Assembly (NCBI GenBank): GCA_964019055.1
Contig: OZ025213.1
Span: 12,248,202-12,312,201 of the forward strand
Direction: 5' to 3'
Length of the DNA: 64,000 nucleotides
Source of the DNA: Anthopleura xanthogrammica
Lineage: Eukaryota > Cnidaria > Anthozoa > Actiniaria > Actiniidae
The position numbers were made by a program, and so were the translations under genes. Shown piece after piece: positions 1-14,269 of this stretch. The stretch's first letter is position 1. Each line of letters begins with the position of its first letter. The notes under the pieces were generated by a model, which was not told the DNA's origin, did no database searches, and saw nothing but the letters and a program-made list of their open reading frames with translations.

Positions 1-116
1 TCCCTAGAGTATCATTTATTTGTTCAATGGTTGTGTATTACAATATGGATACATCTTAAAAGAAGAATCTTATTCTCAAGAGAATGATGTGTGACTTCAA
101 ATGGGAAAAACAATAG
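1..116. repeat. Partial MITE-like element, family B
   Basis: The left edge of the window cuts into an interspersed element. The order of motifs (a short TCATTT stretch, an ATATGGATACA core, then TATTCTCAAGAGAATGA and a half-matching terminal arm) is the same as in copies at about 30.8, 37.7 and 55.1 kb. Only one terminal arm is present because the window starts inside the element. Confidence 0.6.
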
Positions 117-555
117 GCCTAAAGGAATAAGTTCAATTATGTAAACTCCAGAAATAAGCTTACAAAGTGGGCCATTCTTTAATGACCATTTTCTTTCTCT
201 GAAACTAAAACGATCGGATCGAAGCTCAGAAAAGAAACAAAGGCAGCAGAAATTAGCATCCATTCAGTCCTAAGATTTGTGGAATTTGAAACCTTGAGGC
301 ACAGCCTCCTATGCTGGTGTTTTAGCATCACTATAAACAATACATTGTGTAAAAAAGCTGTCTGAGGCATGACACTACATCCATCCAAATTCCAATAGGA
401 AAATATCAAGATATGCGTGTGAATTCCACCCTTTATAGGACTGATGTATTCCCTGGTCCTGGTCCTTCAGATAAGATGATGATCTCTACCAAGTGTAGCA
501 CAGTCTTCAGTATAAAATTCCCCAGGATACCTCCTCCCCCTACCCCCACACACAC

Positions 556-880
556 AGGACTTAATCTGTTACTGTGCCACTACAGCAAGAACCCGAGAAC
601 CAATCAGAGTGTAGAATGAAAACAATGTATTTCAACTTTGGATGGTCATTTAGAAACCTGGACTGCTTGAGAATGGCTATTGCTCATCTATATTCATTTT
701 CTATATCTATCTGTATCTGGAAACAAAAAACTCAATGTTGCTATTGTTTTCTGCTGGTCTCTGATTGGCTCGACTACCCAAAGTTGGAAATTTATACATT
801 GTTTTCATTCAACAATTGGATTGGTTCTCATCGGCTGGGTGGCCCTGGTTATGCAGTTGCAGTCTCAGAACGATTTCAAG
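556..880. repeat. Long inverted-repeat element, family D
   Basis: The left arm (about 574-650) and right arm (about 775-880) are imperfect reverse complements. Shared blocks are GAACCAATCAGAGTGTAGAATGA, split here as GAACCAATCAG plus GTAGAATGAAAAC, and CAAAGTTGGAA. A second copy with the same arms lies at 41.2-41.5 kb inside an AOPEP intron. CCAAT pentamers occur in the arms. No coding capacity is seen, so this looks like a non-autonomous DNA element. Confidence 0.6.
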
Positions 881-2080
881 GGGGTAGCTAGCCACCCAAT
901 CCTCCTCCCCTGAATCCACCCTTGTTGTAGTCGCACAGTAAGTACATGAAATAGTCCAGTGATGATGATTTTTTAATTGTTCATTCATCAACAGGTACTA
1001 TACCATATCCTAACTTTGGTCATAGTTAATAATATGCTTTGGTATAACAAGTTCTCAGTCCAGCCATGTACTGGCATCACCACTTCATCACTGGTTTACC
1101 TTGGCCTCGTGATCAGAACTCATTCTAGAAGAGGTATGTAGATATCAAGTCAGTGAAAGAGGGTATAAAACATCTAGAGGTGTTTGAATATTAATGACTG
1201 AGGTTAGTTGCCTGCTGTCTGCAACCAAGATGCCAAGAATTGATATCATGAGCTTGTAATTCAGTGGGCCAGGTTAAACCAAAGTGAGGGGTAGGAACAC
1301 TGCAAGGACGGGCTACTAGCCACACCTATTACCACACACCACCCTTTGATCTTTCTTGATCTATTCCTAATATACATTTCAGTCCGGCCCTTGAAGGGCT
1401 TCCAAAAATGCTAAATTTAGAGGCTAAATTTGATTGCTTTTTCTCCAGAAGTCCTCCAACAATTTTCATTGCATAAGACCTTATGTGATGTTCGATGGTA
1501 CCAGAACAATGGGGAGACTGGCACTAGTACCCCAAATGATAGTCGACCAAGTGGACTGGCACTAGCCCCAAAATGATGCTTCAAAATATGCTCCAATAGT
1601 TACCAAGAAGACAAGTGAAGGTGTGATGATGTAATTACAGCTAAAAACTAATAAGAATCAAGCAATGATTTTAAAGTCATAGTACAATACAATACAATAT
1701 AATACAATAACTTTATTTAAGGAGGGATACATAATAACCTTTTACAGTTTTCTAACTTACGGCCCTGTGACGTATATTTAATTGGATTTACCATGAAGTC
1801 CCGTATGTAAACTGGCTCTTCTTGGTGGTTTGACAAGTGAAGACTGAGAAATCACTCCCTGCACGTTCCATGTAAAACAAATTATTCATTGGATTTTTTT
1901 CCTTGTTCATTCATTTATTCACCTTTTCTCCATCTCTTTCTTTCTTTCTTTTTCCCCTGCCAACTAAACCGACGATGTTAATCTGTTTTGATCTTTGATT
2001 CTTTCTTTCTATCATTCTTTCTCGCTATCATATTTTTCCTTCCTTTCTTCGTTCATTCATTAACCCTTTCTCTCTTTTTC
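881..2080. other. Intergenic DNA, no gene seen
   Basis: No convincing coding region is visible. At 1681-1722 there is a TACAA-type microsatellite followed by TAACTTTATTTA. On the minus strand this reads as an AATAAA signal followed by a short tandem tail, the usual look of a retroelement 3' end. Confidence 0.5.
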
Positions 2081-2089
2081 TCTTTTTTT

Positions 2090-2503
<414 letters not shown>

Positions 2504-5405
2504 TTTCAACTATACCAACAATTATAAGATATATTGGGCGAAGCTTGGTTTATCCGCTCCACAAAATTAGGAATTCAGGAACTCGAGATGAAAGGAAAGG
2601 CAGGATGTGAAACTGTAGGATAGGATTGCTGATGTGCAAATATAACACATGTTTTATCCGGTTAGCACTTGACACAGGCTAATTAAACATCCTTGTCTCT
2701 CTCTGTACTCACTTTTAAACTAATATAGCGTACAGTACATCGAAAAAATCTCGCTCCCTTGGAAACTATTGCGCAGAAAAAATCGTCCCCAAACATATCT
2801 CCTGATTTTTTCTGTATCCATGCACTTAAAAGGGTTCTCAATGCCTTCTCGATCAAGAATGGGTTGTAATGCTAGTACTGGAATGCAGTTACGTAGAAAT
2901 TCAGTTAAATTCAGAACCATAATCCAAACGGGTGTTTTTACTGAAGCAAATATTTGAAGAAAAAAAATCACTTAGATATTACTCTTAAAAACTGACGATA
3001 CTATCCATGAATTTGTTTGTACGATTTTTCGGTAAATCAGCAAAAATATAATTAATGTTTGAATCTGTTTGTGTTTGCGTTAGCACTTGACGTCAAAAAG
3101 TACGTATGTTAACGAGTAGACTGCCCTTTTGATTCTACTGTTTCAATACTCATAAAGATTTCACGAAATCTTATCTTTTTTTTATGAAGGAATTAAGAAA
3201 CGTGAACTTTTGTATTATTGTATTTTCATGCTATTTTTATCTTAAACTTCCTGAAAAGGAAAACGATTGTATCAAGCTGTTTCTTAGTTCAATTTTTATC
3301 TGGAATCCCACTGTTTCGTAATTTCTAATATATTGACGTGATGTGAGGCCATTTTGTTTAGTTTTTCTGACAACTCCTGTCCTGTTACTTCCTTTTTTCC
3401 TCCTTGAAAGTTTTAACCTTGAACTCCTTTTATTTATATACGGGAAATGAAATATAATATTTTTTTAAATCTATCTTGAAGTCAATTTTTCTCAAATCTG
3501 TAGATTTTCTTTCGACTTTTTACATGTGACAACAGTGCATTGTTTTGATTGATTCTTCGCAAAAGTTGTTTTTGCCAATAATCCGATCCATAGTTAGTTG
3601 GTTGTTCGTTGGCTTTTAAGAAAGGGGAAAAAATTATGCATCCTTTACGAGAAAATGCTATTATAAATATGTGAAAGTCAAACTAGTAATCAGATATGTT
3701 TCTCAAGAACTTTCTAAAACTTAATGACGCTAACAGCTCTTTAAAATCACTTAAAACAATGGAAATGAAGATAACTTCAAAGAGGAAGAAGTGACACTTG
3801 TGTGTTGTATTGCTTCTCGAGTAAATGAACAAAATGTAGTACTTTGTCGATATTAGATGAACGAGATTCTCTTAAAAAACTGTCGTACATACAGTCGTTA
3901 TTTTGTTTATATTAGAATATGTACAAAAGTTTTCTTTACCTGTATGTTGGTTGAGGTCAGGCATAACTGTTATTTTATTTGTTTACCGTACCAGGCGTAA
4001 AAACAAACACACGAGCCGTACAAATTTGGTTAAAGACATTAGTTTAGAATCTTAATCCAATATAATAAAATAAAAAAATTCGGCTTTTTTTAGGATATAT
4101 TATGTTTTAATAAACTTCTTTTATGATAGTATTGATTACTGTTTCTTAAAGATAATGTTAACTTCCCTTTAATCTAGTTAATCGAAAATGTTTTCTTAGA
4201 TATGAAGACACCGATATTCCAAATTTTAGCGCGTTGACAACGCTCTGTGCAGGGAGATTTTTTGTTTAGATATTTTAAATGCTATTCTAACATTTTTCTG
4301 AAACTTTGCGATATTTCAGGCGTTCTAGAGCGTCATATCGGTATTGCTTCTTCTATTTAGACGTAATGATATAAAGCGCTGCAATCTTCTGTTCCAATAA
4401 TATTTCAAATTGCGTTGCCAACGCGACCAAAACTGAAAAAAGAGTACCGCCAAATAAAATGAAAGAAAATTTAACATGTTTGTACAAGTTAAGACCAAAA
4501 GCATTATGGCGTTTATTGTCTAAAATCTAAAATCTTTATAACCTATTGCTAAGAGTAAAATAAGAATATTAATGGTGAATCAGTGGGAAAATTGATTTCT
4601 ACTATTGCCTCAATTAGAGCAAAGAGAAAAGCTGTTTGAATCATACTTTTTCTCTCCAGGGAAGCTTTTTCATCTGAATTTGTCAGTAATCAAACTTAAT
4701 TTTGCATTCAAAGTTTGTAGAATTGAAAAGAATTCTAAAATCACAACATGGTTTCTTTCTCGCTGTTTCTTTATTTCCGAATGATAAACCCAAACAAACT
4801 CTTTGCGATGGTAAATGTGGAAACGATATTATGTTTTTTCAGTTATCATATTTATCAGCCAAACAATAAACTGATGAAAAACATGATATCAGGATTTTGA
4901 ATTGCAAGATACTTCTTTGAATTGAGATATTTTGAAAACACAATAGTTTTTTCCCCGATTCTTTTGTGTATGGTGCTTAGAATGAGCGATTCGGTTGATA
5001 AATTTCTCCTGACTTTTGCAATTAATAGTTAATACACTAAGGTAAAACCGTATTAATCAGTAAATCCTCAATAAACACCATAATAAATAAAAAAAGTATT
5101 AAGAATAAAAGAGATGTCAGGTTCTTCAACAGAATTTATTAAGATAATACTACTATCTACAGATTTAGGTTTTCTTTCATTATAATGGGATTTGGAATTG
5201 CTAAGAATGTCCAGAAAAAAGGGAATTAATGAAAACACTGTCGCTTTGCTGTTTATATATTAGTTTCGCGACCTCGACAAAAGTATACCTAAAAGCTAAT
5301 GTTTCAGTAATTATATATTAAGAAAAATATAATATTCTAGATTGGCTGGAAAGTTTTAAGTCTTTTGTTTAAAATAAATGTTAGTTTTGATAGAAAAGTG
5401 TCGTC
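2504..5405. other. AT-rich intergenic DNA, no gene seen
   Basis: About 2.9 kb of AT-rich sequence without open frames of note, RNA genes or recognisable repeats. It would contain the 3' flank of the minus-strand GPCR gene that ends at 5407. Confidence 0.5.
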
Positions 5406-5406
5406 T

Positions 5407-6417
5407 TTATTTTTCAGCAAAGTGTGATATTCGAGTCGAAGATCTTAAAAATAAAGCCTTGATTGCAAATTTAAATTCTCTATTTCGGAGGACGTAGATT
5501 AGCGGATCAAGAAGAGAGTTAATAAATGATATCGGTAAGGATAGCAGCCAGAACTCGCCAAAAGTATAGGCATTGCATTCGTAGTCTTTAGTTACGAAAA
5601 AATGAATAATTGACACTAAAGTGTTGGGAAGCCAGCACAGGATAAACGTACCAACTATCATGGCGACAGTTGTCGTCGCTTTCCGCTCTTTTTTTAGTCT
5701 TGCACTGTCGCTCCCTCGATTTTGAGCTACTGTCGTGTTTTCGTTAACAAAAGCGCTAGGGCTTTGTGCCTTAATTTGCTTCTTTTGTCTAAGAACTACT
5801 TTATAGATTTTCCAGTAGCAGTAACTCATGAATGTGATCGACGGTATAGGAACTGCTAGTGTTGGGATGAAGTAAGCCATAGGCCGTTTCTCGTAGCTTG
5901 AATCCATAAAACTCAGTGCTGAAAAACCTGTCGACGCGATCCAAATGGTAGTTATTACAACCACACATCTTTTGTCCGTCATGATCACCGTGTATAGCAG
6001 TGGGGACTTCACAGCGATGTGACGATCGTAGCTAATAGCACAGAGATTCAGAGTTGATGCTATGAGAGTCTGCATGATGAAAAAATCCAAAACCATCCCA
6101 AAAACTGGAAATCGAACATGGTAAGGCCATTTCAATGCCCCAAAGAAAAACAAAGGGCAAATGAGCAAACCCATTGTCAAATCAGTAAACGCGAGAGAAG
6201 TCAGAAAAAAATTCGTCTTTGTTCTTAAAGAAGGTGTTTTGAATACAGCAGCTAAAACCAAACCATTTGCAAACGTTGATAAAACTCCCAAGATGAGAGA
6301 AAGCACTGCGATAACTGTTACAAGCGTGGGATTCAAATAGTGATAGTTGGTCAATTCTACAGCCACGGATCTTAAGCATTTTATGGCCACTTCTTTACCA
6401 AGACTTGTGTTATTCAT
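5407..6417 (-). CDS. Class A GPCR, MECA-type (melanocortin-like orphan)
   Basis: Single-exon, 336-residue rhodopsin-like receptor, presumed plasma-membrane and G-protein coupled; its ligand is unknown. Seven hydrophobic segments are present with the class A signatures: FANGLVL in TM1, LAFTDLT in TM2, SYDRH in place of DRY at the end of TM3, FILCWLP in TM6 and LLDPLIY in TM7, followed by a short amphipathic helix and tail. An N-glycosylation site (NNTS) sits at the extreme N terminus. The TM3 position that normally holds the disulfide cysteine is a glycine, and extracellular loop 2 is short and has no cysteine. Loss of that disulfide is known for melanocortin, cannabinoid and lysophospholipid receptors, so I place it in the MECA cluster rather than with amine receptors. 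A minus-strand AATAAA (5406-5411) overlaps the stop codon. Confidence 0.9.
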   Translation of the reverse strand: MNNTSLGKEVAIKCLRSVAVELTNYHYLNPTLVTVIAVLSLILGVLSTFANGLVLAAVFKTPSLRTKTNFFLTSLAFTDLTMGLLICPLFFFGALKWPYHVRFPVFGMVLDFFIMQTLIASTLNLCAISYDRHIAVKSPLLYTVIMTDKRCVVVITTIWIASTGFSALSFMDSSYEKRPMAYFIPTLAVPIPSITFMSYCYWKIYKVVLRQKKQIKAQSPSAFVNENTTVAQNRGSDSARLKKERKATTTVAMIVGTFILCWLPNTLVSIIHFFVTKDYECNAYTFGEFWLLSLPISFINSLLDPLIYVLRNREFKFAIKALFLRSSTRISHFAEK

Positions 6418-6594
6418 ATTTATAAATCGATTTTGTACGTCTTGAAAATTGGATTTTTTAGTGTAAAATCAGTTTCCACTGAGAAATGAAAAGCTGATAC
6501 TGTGGCTTTTCCCCAGTGGAAATCCTCGATGAAGCTTGATGTCTACTTGTCTTACTCGTTCTTTATAAGTGCCGTAGAAGTAAGTGGTTGCAGT

Positions 6595-6612
6595 GATGTT
6601 TCATATATATAT
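6595..6612 (-). promoter_or_regulatory. Possible TATA box of the GPCR gene
   Basis: A TATATATATA stretch lies about 185 bp upstream of the GPCR start codon on the minus strand. Position fits a core promoter with a leader of roughly 150 bp, but this is inference from motif and distance only. Confidence 0.25.
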
Positions 6613-8196
6613 AGTGCAGGTGAAAAGCCAATGAATACAGATGTTATCTTTTTTTTTGACACATGACTACAGCTCTACGAATCAGGCGATATTTGCTTTG
6701 TGTTCCGCCATCTACGTAAACCACTACAGTAGGACACCCTAGAGTCATTCACGAGGGTCTGAACTTTGAATGATTTACGACCGCAATAACTAGGGGACCG
6801 CACTTTTGGGCCCTTAGTAAAACCAATTGAGGATTTCATTGGCTTTCTTGACTCAAGTATTCTTTATCTAAATTTAGAATCATCACCAAGAATTACAAAA
6901 TTTTCAAAAGAACTTTGACCACTTTAATTAAGAAACTGTTTACTTTCAATGCATTTTGTTTGTTCGACTTATCTCTATTTATCATACTAAATTAGTAATT
7001 TGCGCAAAATGAGCCGTTTTTGATGAAATAGTCAACGAGATGCAGAAATAATTATCAACTTTAAATCACCAATTTTCAAGTTCACTTAAGGAAGATTAGA
7101 ACACGGAAAGAAACCGTCTAACTTTGACAAATAAATATTGCAAAAGGTACTTAGATCATTCACTGCCGGTAGGAAATAGCCGAGCAGTATTTATTTATCG
7201 AGATGTGCCCGGAAAGTTAAAATCAGTTGAGTGTTTTATTGATGGTTGCCATGGAAATGTCCCTTACAAAGTTTTCGACGTTTTTACTTGTTGTTTCTTT
7301 TGGTCTTCGCGCGTTTTTTTTTTTTTTTTTTTTTTTTTGTCGTGTTGTGAGTCTAAATTATCATTCTCAAGATTTCACGTCATTTAGTATTCTTTATACG
7401 TCTTTTTTCTTTATCCTAACCATTAAGCACATGCTAATACGATAAATTAAACCATTTTCGCGATATTGTTCATTCGTATTTGTTAATACTTATTTTAGTC
7501 TTTGCTACCTACACTACACTGTGTTAACTTGGATACCCTTGTCGCCAATCCCTCAAACTCAAATAAGCCGAATAATTTAACATTCACGCATGCGTTCTTT
7601 ATACTTTTAAACAAATTCGCCACCGGCTCAGTGTCGTTCGATCTGATATCCACAAACTATTTTCCAGTAATCTACAAAGCCTTTAAATACTTTTAAAGGG
7701 CTTGGTTACTTCCTAGGATACTATTGATGGGTGTCTTTCATAAGATCTCATTGATATTTGCAATAGTCTTGCGTATTAATCGCCATCTTGATAAAAATCA
7801 TTCTTGCATGTAAAGTGAAAACAGGTTAGCGTGATTTTAGCCCAAAATAAAACCCCTTTTTTGTGTTCTGTTTTCATAAACTCGAACACTTTTTTAGCAC
7901 ACCAAAAAAGCTTGAATAAAAGATTTTTAAGAGCTCCATTAAGGGCTAAAATGAACTTGAAAAGTCAGCCGGAACGAAGCAAGGGCATCTGCCGACCGCC
8001 TTTTCTTTGCCCTATTCAGTTTATTTCTATTCTCAACAATTCTTTGCGTCAACTCGTTCAAATAAGATTAATTACAAAGTCATGACAATTGAGTATGATT
8101 GATAGTGTAGTTAAGGTAAACAAAAGAATACTGCTCGATTCTAAAACATTGTCTTCACTACACTTCAGGCGCAGTCAGAACTATACGTACATCTTG
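6613..8196. other. Intergenic DNA, no gene seen
   Basis: No convincing gene. There is a poly-T run of about 22 at 7316-7338. Short open frames here are AT-rich and lack splice or homology support. Confidence 0.45.
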
Positions 8197-8620
8197 ACAT
8201 GTTTTGGCGGTTATGGCGCCAAATAATTGTCTTGAAAATCATTTCTCATGGTACATTAAAAGCTGAAAGAAGAAAATAGATTCAATAATATATGTTTTTC
8301 TTTTATTTATTCAGGGTTTTTTTTTTTATCGTATCGTTTGAAATAATCACTTAGGTTAAATGAAAAAAAAAAAAAAAAAAAAAAAACCAGATAAAATTTG
8401 TCATGTTATGGCGCCCAAGAATTGTTTCGAAAATTATTACTCATTGTACATTAACAGGTGAAAGAAGAAAATAGATTCAATAATATATGCTTTGCTTTTA
8501 TTTATTTAGGTTTTTTTTAAGTTGTCTTGTTATGCATGGCGCCAAAGAATAGTTTCGAAAATCGTATACATTTCTAGAGCAGTTAGAATTAAACTAAAGA
8601 ACAAAAGAAGAGAATAGTTT
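8197..8620. repeat. Degenerate tandem repeat with TGGCGCCA motif
   Basis: Three diverged copies start near 8198, 8402 and 8528. Each has a TATGGCGCC-like start, then AATTGTTTCGAAAAT or a variant, then (in the first two) GAAAGAAGAAAATAGATTC. The copies are separated by homopolymer-rich spacers, including A22 near 8364-8385. Confidence 0.7.
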
Positions 8621-10298
8621 TTTCTTAATTGTATCTTTATTGTATCATCGTTTTTCATTTATCCTAACTGTCGTTAGGTGAAATGAAAAACTTAGAAACA
8701 TTACAGATAAATGTTTTATCATTTGAACTTTATGTTACCTATCTTTTTGTTGTAAATAATCATCACTGCCTTGCGAAAATATACAATTTTTTCTAAGAGC
8801 CAGGACCACCAAAATTTAATAATTGCTTTGCCACTAAGCGCGAAAAAAAAGCCGTCTTAATCTGAAATTTGCAATAATTTTACACAGTTCTCTTTGTCTT
8901 TTTGCGTGTTGGATCATCCTCGTCGTTTTAAATTAAAATCCAAAGCTTTGGCCGTTTGCTTTTTATATTTTTTATTTATTTTAATGATTAAGCAATGAAG
9001 CGACTGGCTATGTTTACATTGATAAAACAAATATTTCTTTATTGAATTGAGCTAAAAGAAGTTCTTTATTAGTTTGAAATAAAAGAAGTGTTGTCTATTA
9101 AGGATTGAGAGCTTGTCATTTCAATTTTTTGGAAATGACTATACTTAATGGACTAACTGCATCTGTGTGTGTAATAATACGGTAATAATAAAAAAAAACT
9201 GAACAAAAAAGGGTGAAATTGCCGTCTTCCGAAGTATCAACTTTTCCAGTTTATGTTATTAGAATGTTAGACCTTACGTACTCTATCCAAGATGGCGGCC
9301 ATGAAGAACAACAAAAAAGCAACAAAAAAACTAAAAAAAACCCGGGGAATTTTAAAACATTTGCTTTGAAGATTGCGATGCTTGCTAATGATTCAAAATT
9401 TTCTAATTCATTTATTAACTCAATTCATTTTTTTTTTCATTTTTCTTTCATCCACCTTGTCCTTCGTTCGTCCGTCCGTTCGTTTGTCCGATCGTTGTCT
9501 TGATATTTTGTAGTTTATAACTCGCGTGTCTTGATCCTATATATTTTTTCCCAGACACTTACAACATTCTTCACACCAAGCTTCTCTATTCAATTGCTAA
9601 AATAGCTTATCTGCTGCCCTAGGGGTTCTCATTCGTGCTGGTATCACGTGACCCTAAAGCAGTCAATTAACTACTCTGTTGTGAACATTTTGACATTAAG
9701 TAGTGCATAGTCTTATCTTCTCAGATGGGGGGCAAGTGACCCGTGCAAAGAAAGGCCAGTAATGTCTTTGTTGATGTTTTAGAAATATTCTACAAAAAAA
9801 TTGAAAACTTAGAGTTCCCGAAAAACACAGGAAGCCCAATTAACTCAAAGGAAATGAAGAAGAATAAAAAGAAGTTTTCTTTTGTATATTTTATTTTATT
9901 CTATTTTAAGGCCATATTTGACTGCTAAATAACACGGTAGAACAGGTGCAAAAACTACTCTACAACCCCCGTTCGTGAAAGTTCGAATCCTTTTTTTAAG
10001 AAGAAATATTTAATAAGATACAATGTAACTAATTTCATGAACAGTTAATTGAGGACCAATCTCAAATTTGTCATTAATTGTCACTTATAAATTTTTTACC
10101 TCATTATTTCATCTTGTCATTACAAATACCGCTGATCATCTTAGTACATCAAACTCTCCTTAAGTAAGTGGAGATTACTTGAGTTGCTATGGTTTTTATA
10201 TTTAAAATTGTGGGTTGAAATCACGCAAAATGAAAATGCGCATCAAAAAAGAGCGAGAAAATGGCGGACGTGTATGCAAAATATGCAAAGTTTGTAAA
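8621..10298. other. Intergenic DNA, no gene seen
   Basis: No gene recognised. A perfect CAAGATGGCGGC motif (YY1/TISU type) occurs at 9289-9300, followed by a short Lys-rich frame of about 25 codons that I do not accept as a gene. Confidence 0.45.
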
Positions 10299-10400
10299 AT
10301 CAAGAGTTGTGTAGTGGTTTTACACTCGTTTCTCATCTCGATCTGGGGTCTTGGGTTGGATTCCTAGACTTAGCATTACATGTAAATAGGATTCGATAGC
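10299..10400 (+). mobile_element. tRNA-derived SINE fragment
   Basis: GTAGTGGTTTTACACTCG followed by GGTCTTGGGTTGGATTCC resembles degenerate RNA polymerase III A and B boxes at tRNA-like spacing. A related unit with the same TCTGGGGTCT block lies at about 46.1 kb on the minus strand. It does not fold as an intact tRNA. Confidence 0.4.
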
Positions 10401-11018
10401 CAAACCTATCACACTAAATTCAAATTCAATCTTTGAAATAGCCGTGCCCTAACTTTGATCAGCCCAGAGGTGGTTTCAGGTTATAATTATAAGCTTTAAT
10501 TACTACTTTTTGCAAAAGAACTACAGTAGAATTACAAACATATACTGATGATATGAATTACAAAAAACTCTAAATAAAACGATAAGGTTTAGAAATAACT
10601 ATAGAATTCCAGCAAAATTGTAGATAGTCTAGATTGTCTGGCTATAAAGTTTAGATCCTCTTACGATAAAAGATGACTCGTGCCGTTTAGTGTGTGAAAT
10701 AGGCACACGGATAGAACTTAGTTGCTTAAGATTATACGAGTGCTTGCTAGCTGGTTCTAAAAGACGCTTACATGGGTGGTTATCTGAATCTATGATGTTC
10801 TTAAAATGCTTTAATATTTATCAACATTAGTCAATGACTGAATAAACGAAAAATGAGAAGAATAGCCTGTATACGTAGAATATTCAACCTTGCTAACCGA
10901 TTCGCCGTTTGCATCGAATTAAAATCACCAACATCCATCAGTCTCTCTTCAATGAAATTTACCAAGTGGTCAGGAAAGGAAATTATAGTTCTATAGTTCC
11001 CCTATTACCTTATTAAGT
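10401..11018. other. Intergenic DNA, no gene seen
   Basis: No coding region or recognisable repeat other than the approach to the CTTT array. Confidence 0.45.
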
Positions 11019-11837
<819 letters not shown>

Positions 11838-13555
11838 AACGGCTTAATACAGGCTGGGAACAGACTCGAAGTCCAAACAAGCTCAGCCTGATACCACTAT
11901 AACCAGAATCCTTTTCGTTGTTTCTTTTCTTCGATCCTGATTAACGCCATTCATCACTTTCCATACATCGTTTCACTGACCAGGGGCGTATATATCTAGA
12001 CGTTTTCAGAGTGTACGCACAAAGAGTTAAAGGGCGGGCACTTGGATGAAAATCGATGAAAATTGAAAATGCCTTGAAAACTTGGTTAAACTTATCTATA
12101 TGGCCCCAATAGTAGCCAAGCAACATATTTCTTTCACAGTCAAAATTTGCGGATAAAAATTATATATTTTTTTCAGCATCTAAATTGTGAGTAAATGACG
12201 TCATTTACTCAACCCTATTGTTCTTTTAGTTTTAAACCAAAATTTCTCAACTGTGAGTGGCTCCCAGGCTAAAAATTTTGCCAATCTGGTTTTCATAATC
12301 ACGATTGAGTCCTATTATTCTTAAATACTTGAACTATTCGGACTTTCAAAATATGGGGCGTTTTCATCCAAGTGCCCCTTTAAGAATTAAGCGCCAAAGG
12401 TGCGAACCATTAAAATTATTTTGAGAATAGGACGCTCATAAATGCTATTCCAAGTGTACGTACGTGCGTATGTGAGTACTATGGTAGCTACGCTACGTGC
12501 TAACCAAACGCAAAGCATTCAATCGAGTTTGCAAGGTTCAAATTTGAATAATCCTCTGAAACTGCCTCGCTGCCTCGATTGAAATCTTTTGACCAGTGAA
12601 CCGATACACGGAAAAGGGTCTATTGTGTCGCGACTACGGAGAAGCTAAAATATCTTGAGTGACACGAATAATTCGAAGAGGATTCTGGTATTAATGGCAT
12701 CAATAACGAAAAAAGAGGAACGGAAAATTAACTTCAAAGAGTTTCATCAAGAGAGCATAAATGTTTATGCTCTCTTGGTTTCATATATTTTTAGTACATC
12801 GCATTTCATCTTTGAATTTTCCTCTTCTTAAGTACATAAGACTGGTAACGAACTTATCATCCGCCCCATAATCCAACTGGGGCGTATTCGTCACCAGTTC
12901 CTCTCAGAAACGGAAAGAAAATTTGGAATTACCCATGTAAATTTTAATTAAAAGAAAGAGGAAAAATAGAATATATACGCTAAATATACGCTATTAACAT
13001 ATCGCAGAATTTTTTTTTTTTTTGAAGTGTCTCTCCAGGGCGACTATTTACAACTTTACCTCTTGTAGCTGTCATTAGTTCGAAAGTCTTTTTTCTCTCT
13101 TTAAAAAGCCATTCTATATTAGGTTTATGACTTTATTTATATGTAATTCAAGTAATATTTATATCTGGCCTGGTTTTACCGCTTTCCACCTGCTCTGGTA
13201 TTTAGGTTTTCAGGTGACGGTGCTTTAAATGACATACTTTGATGATCACAACTGCAATATGCGAATGCCATATTTATTTACAATATTTTATTATGTATTA
13301 TTGAGGGGATTTCGTACGAGTGGACTTACAGAATATTCGTATAATAGTGTATTCGTCGTAAATAGATTTACGCGTTGTGATTCGTTGGGTCACGCTGACG
13401 AAAACAATGGGAAGCCATTTTACTGTTACTACGAACCGTATCGTTCTGTAACAGTAAGTACCTTACGTTTGAAGCCAAGAAGATGTGATAAAAGACGCCT
13501 GCTCAAACTCATAATATATTTCATATTAGTACTTACTGCGCATGCTCAAAACAAG
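11838..13555. other. Intergenic DNA, no gene seen
   Basis: No gene recognised. A short perfect hairpin (AAGAGAGCATAAA and its complement) occurs at 12749-12776. A block at 13355-13465 shares GCGTTGTGATT and TGGGAA.CCATTT motifs with 14880-15000, suggesting an old dispersed repeat. Confidence 0.45.
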
Positions 13556-13735
13556 TTAGAGGAGAGTTTATGTAGCACTGGACAGTAAATAGTAATTTTT
13601 GAGATATTTTTTAGCAGTACTGAGTTTGTCATGCAAAACAAATCAGAGAAAAATTTATGTAGTACCGACTGCAATATAACATTATAAATAGTAATTTTTA
13701 GATATTTTTAGCAGTACTAAGTTTGATATGCAGCT
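13556..13735. repeat. Short tandem duplication, period about 100 bp
   Basis: Two diverged copies share TTTATGTAG, AAATAGTAATTTTT, GATATTTTT and TTTAGCAGTACT in the same order. Confidence 0.6.
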
Positions 13736-14140
13736 GAAATGTGTATGTGATTCCCCCTCCCACACGTCGTGAGAATCTGTCACAGATTAATTCCAAAGGG
13801 ATGGATATAGAATGCACTAAGTCCAAATCTCTCAGTGAGATGTCATAACATGACATAATAAGTAGCCATTCAAACAACATCTTTCGTGTAAAGAGGTTTA
13901 GTTTTGGTTGAATCCTTCTCTGTCAGTTTGATCAGGATAATCTTTATGTTATAACTTAATTCGCAAAATAAAAGGTTATACATAGAGATTGAAATCTGGG
14001 TATGCCATCAACAAAATGCTTCATGGGTAATTTAGCATCTCAAAAGTCCACAGATATTAAGAATCGTGTTATTTGTTGCTCTCTATATGCATCGTTTTTT
14101 GCTAAGTAGCCTGCCAAGAACATTAAATTGAGAGTATTGA
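13736..14140. other. Intergenic DNA, no gene seen
   Basis: No coding region, RNA gene or clear repeat seen between the tandem duplication and the next MITE. Confidence 0.4.
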
Positions 14141-14269
14141 GCCCCTTACACAAGGTTGGAATGCAGCTCAATTTCGAGGACAAAAAATAGGGTTCCAATT
14201 CTCAGGAGATTTAAAATTCTTTTGATTTTTCCTCCAAATTGAGCTTCGACGTCACGTGAAAGGGGTCCA
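14141..14269. repeat. MITE-like palindrome, family A copy 1
   Basis: A 130-bp imperfect palindrome starting GCCCCTTACA and ending AAAGGGGTCC. Its inner arms are GAATGCAGCTCAATTT and AAATTGAGCTTCGACGTCAC. The same arms occur in four other copies at 45.9, 53.5, 61.0 and 62.1 kb. Confidence 0.8.

Noticed and set aside
13229..13588. 119-codon frame with a hydrophobic stretch
   Set aside because: Overlaps an old dispersed repeat shared with 14.9 kb; no homology or splice partner.
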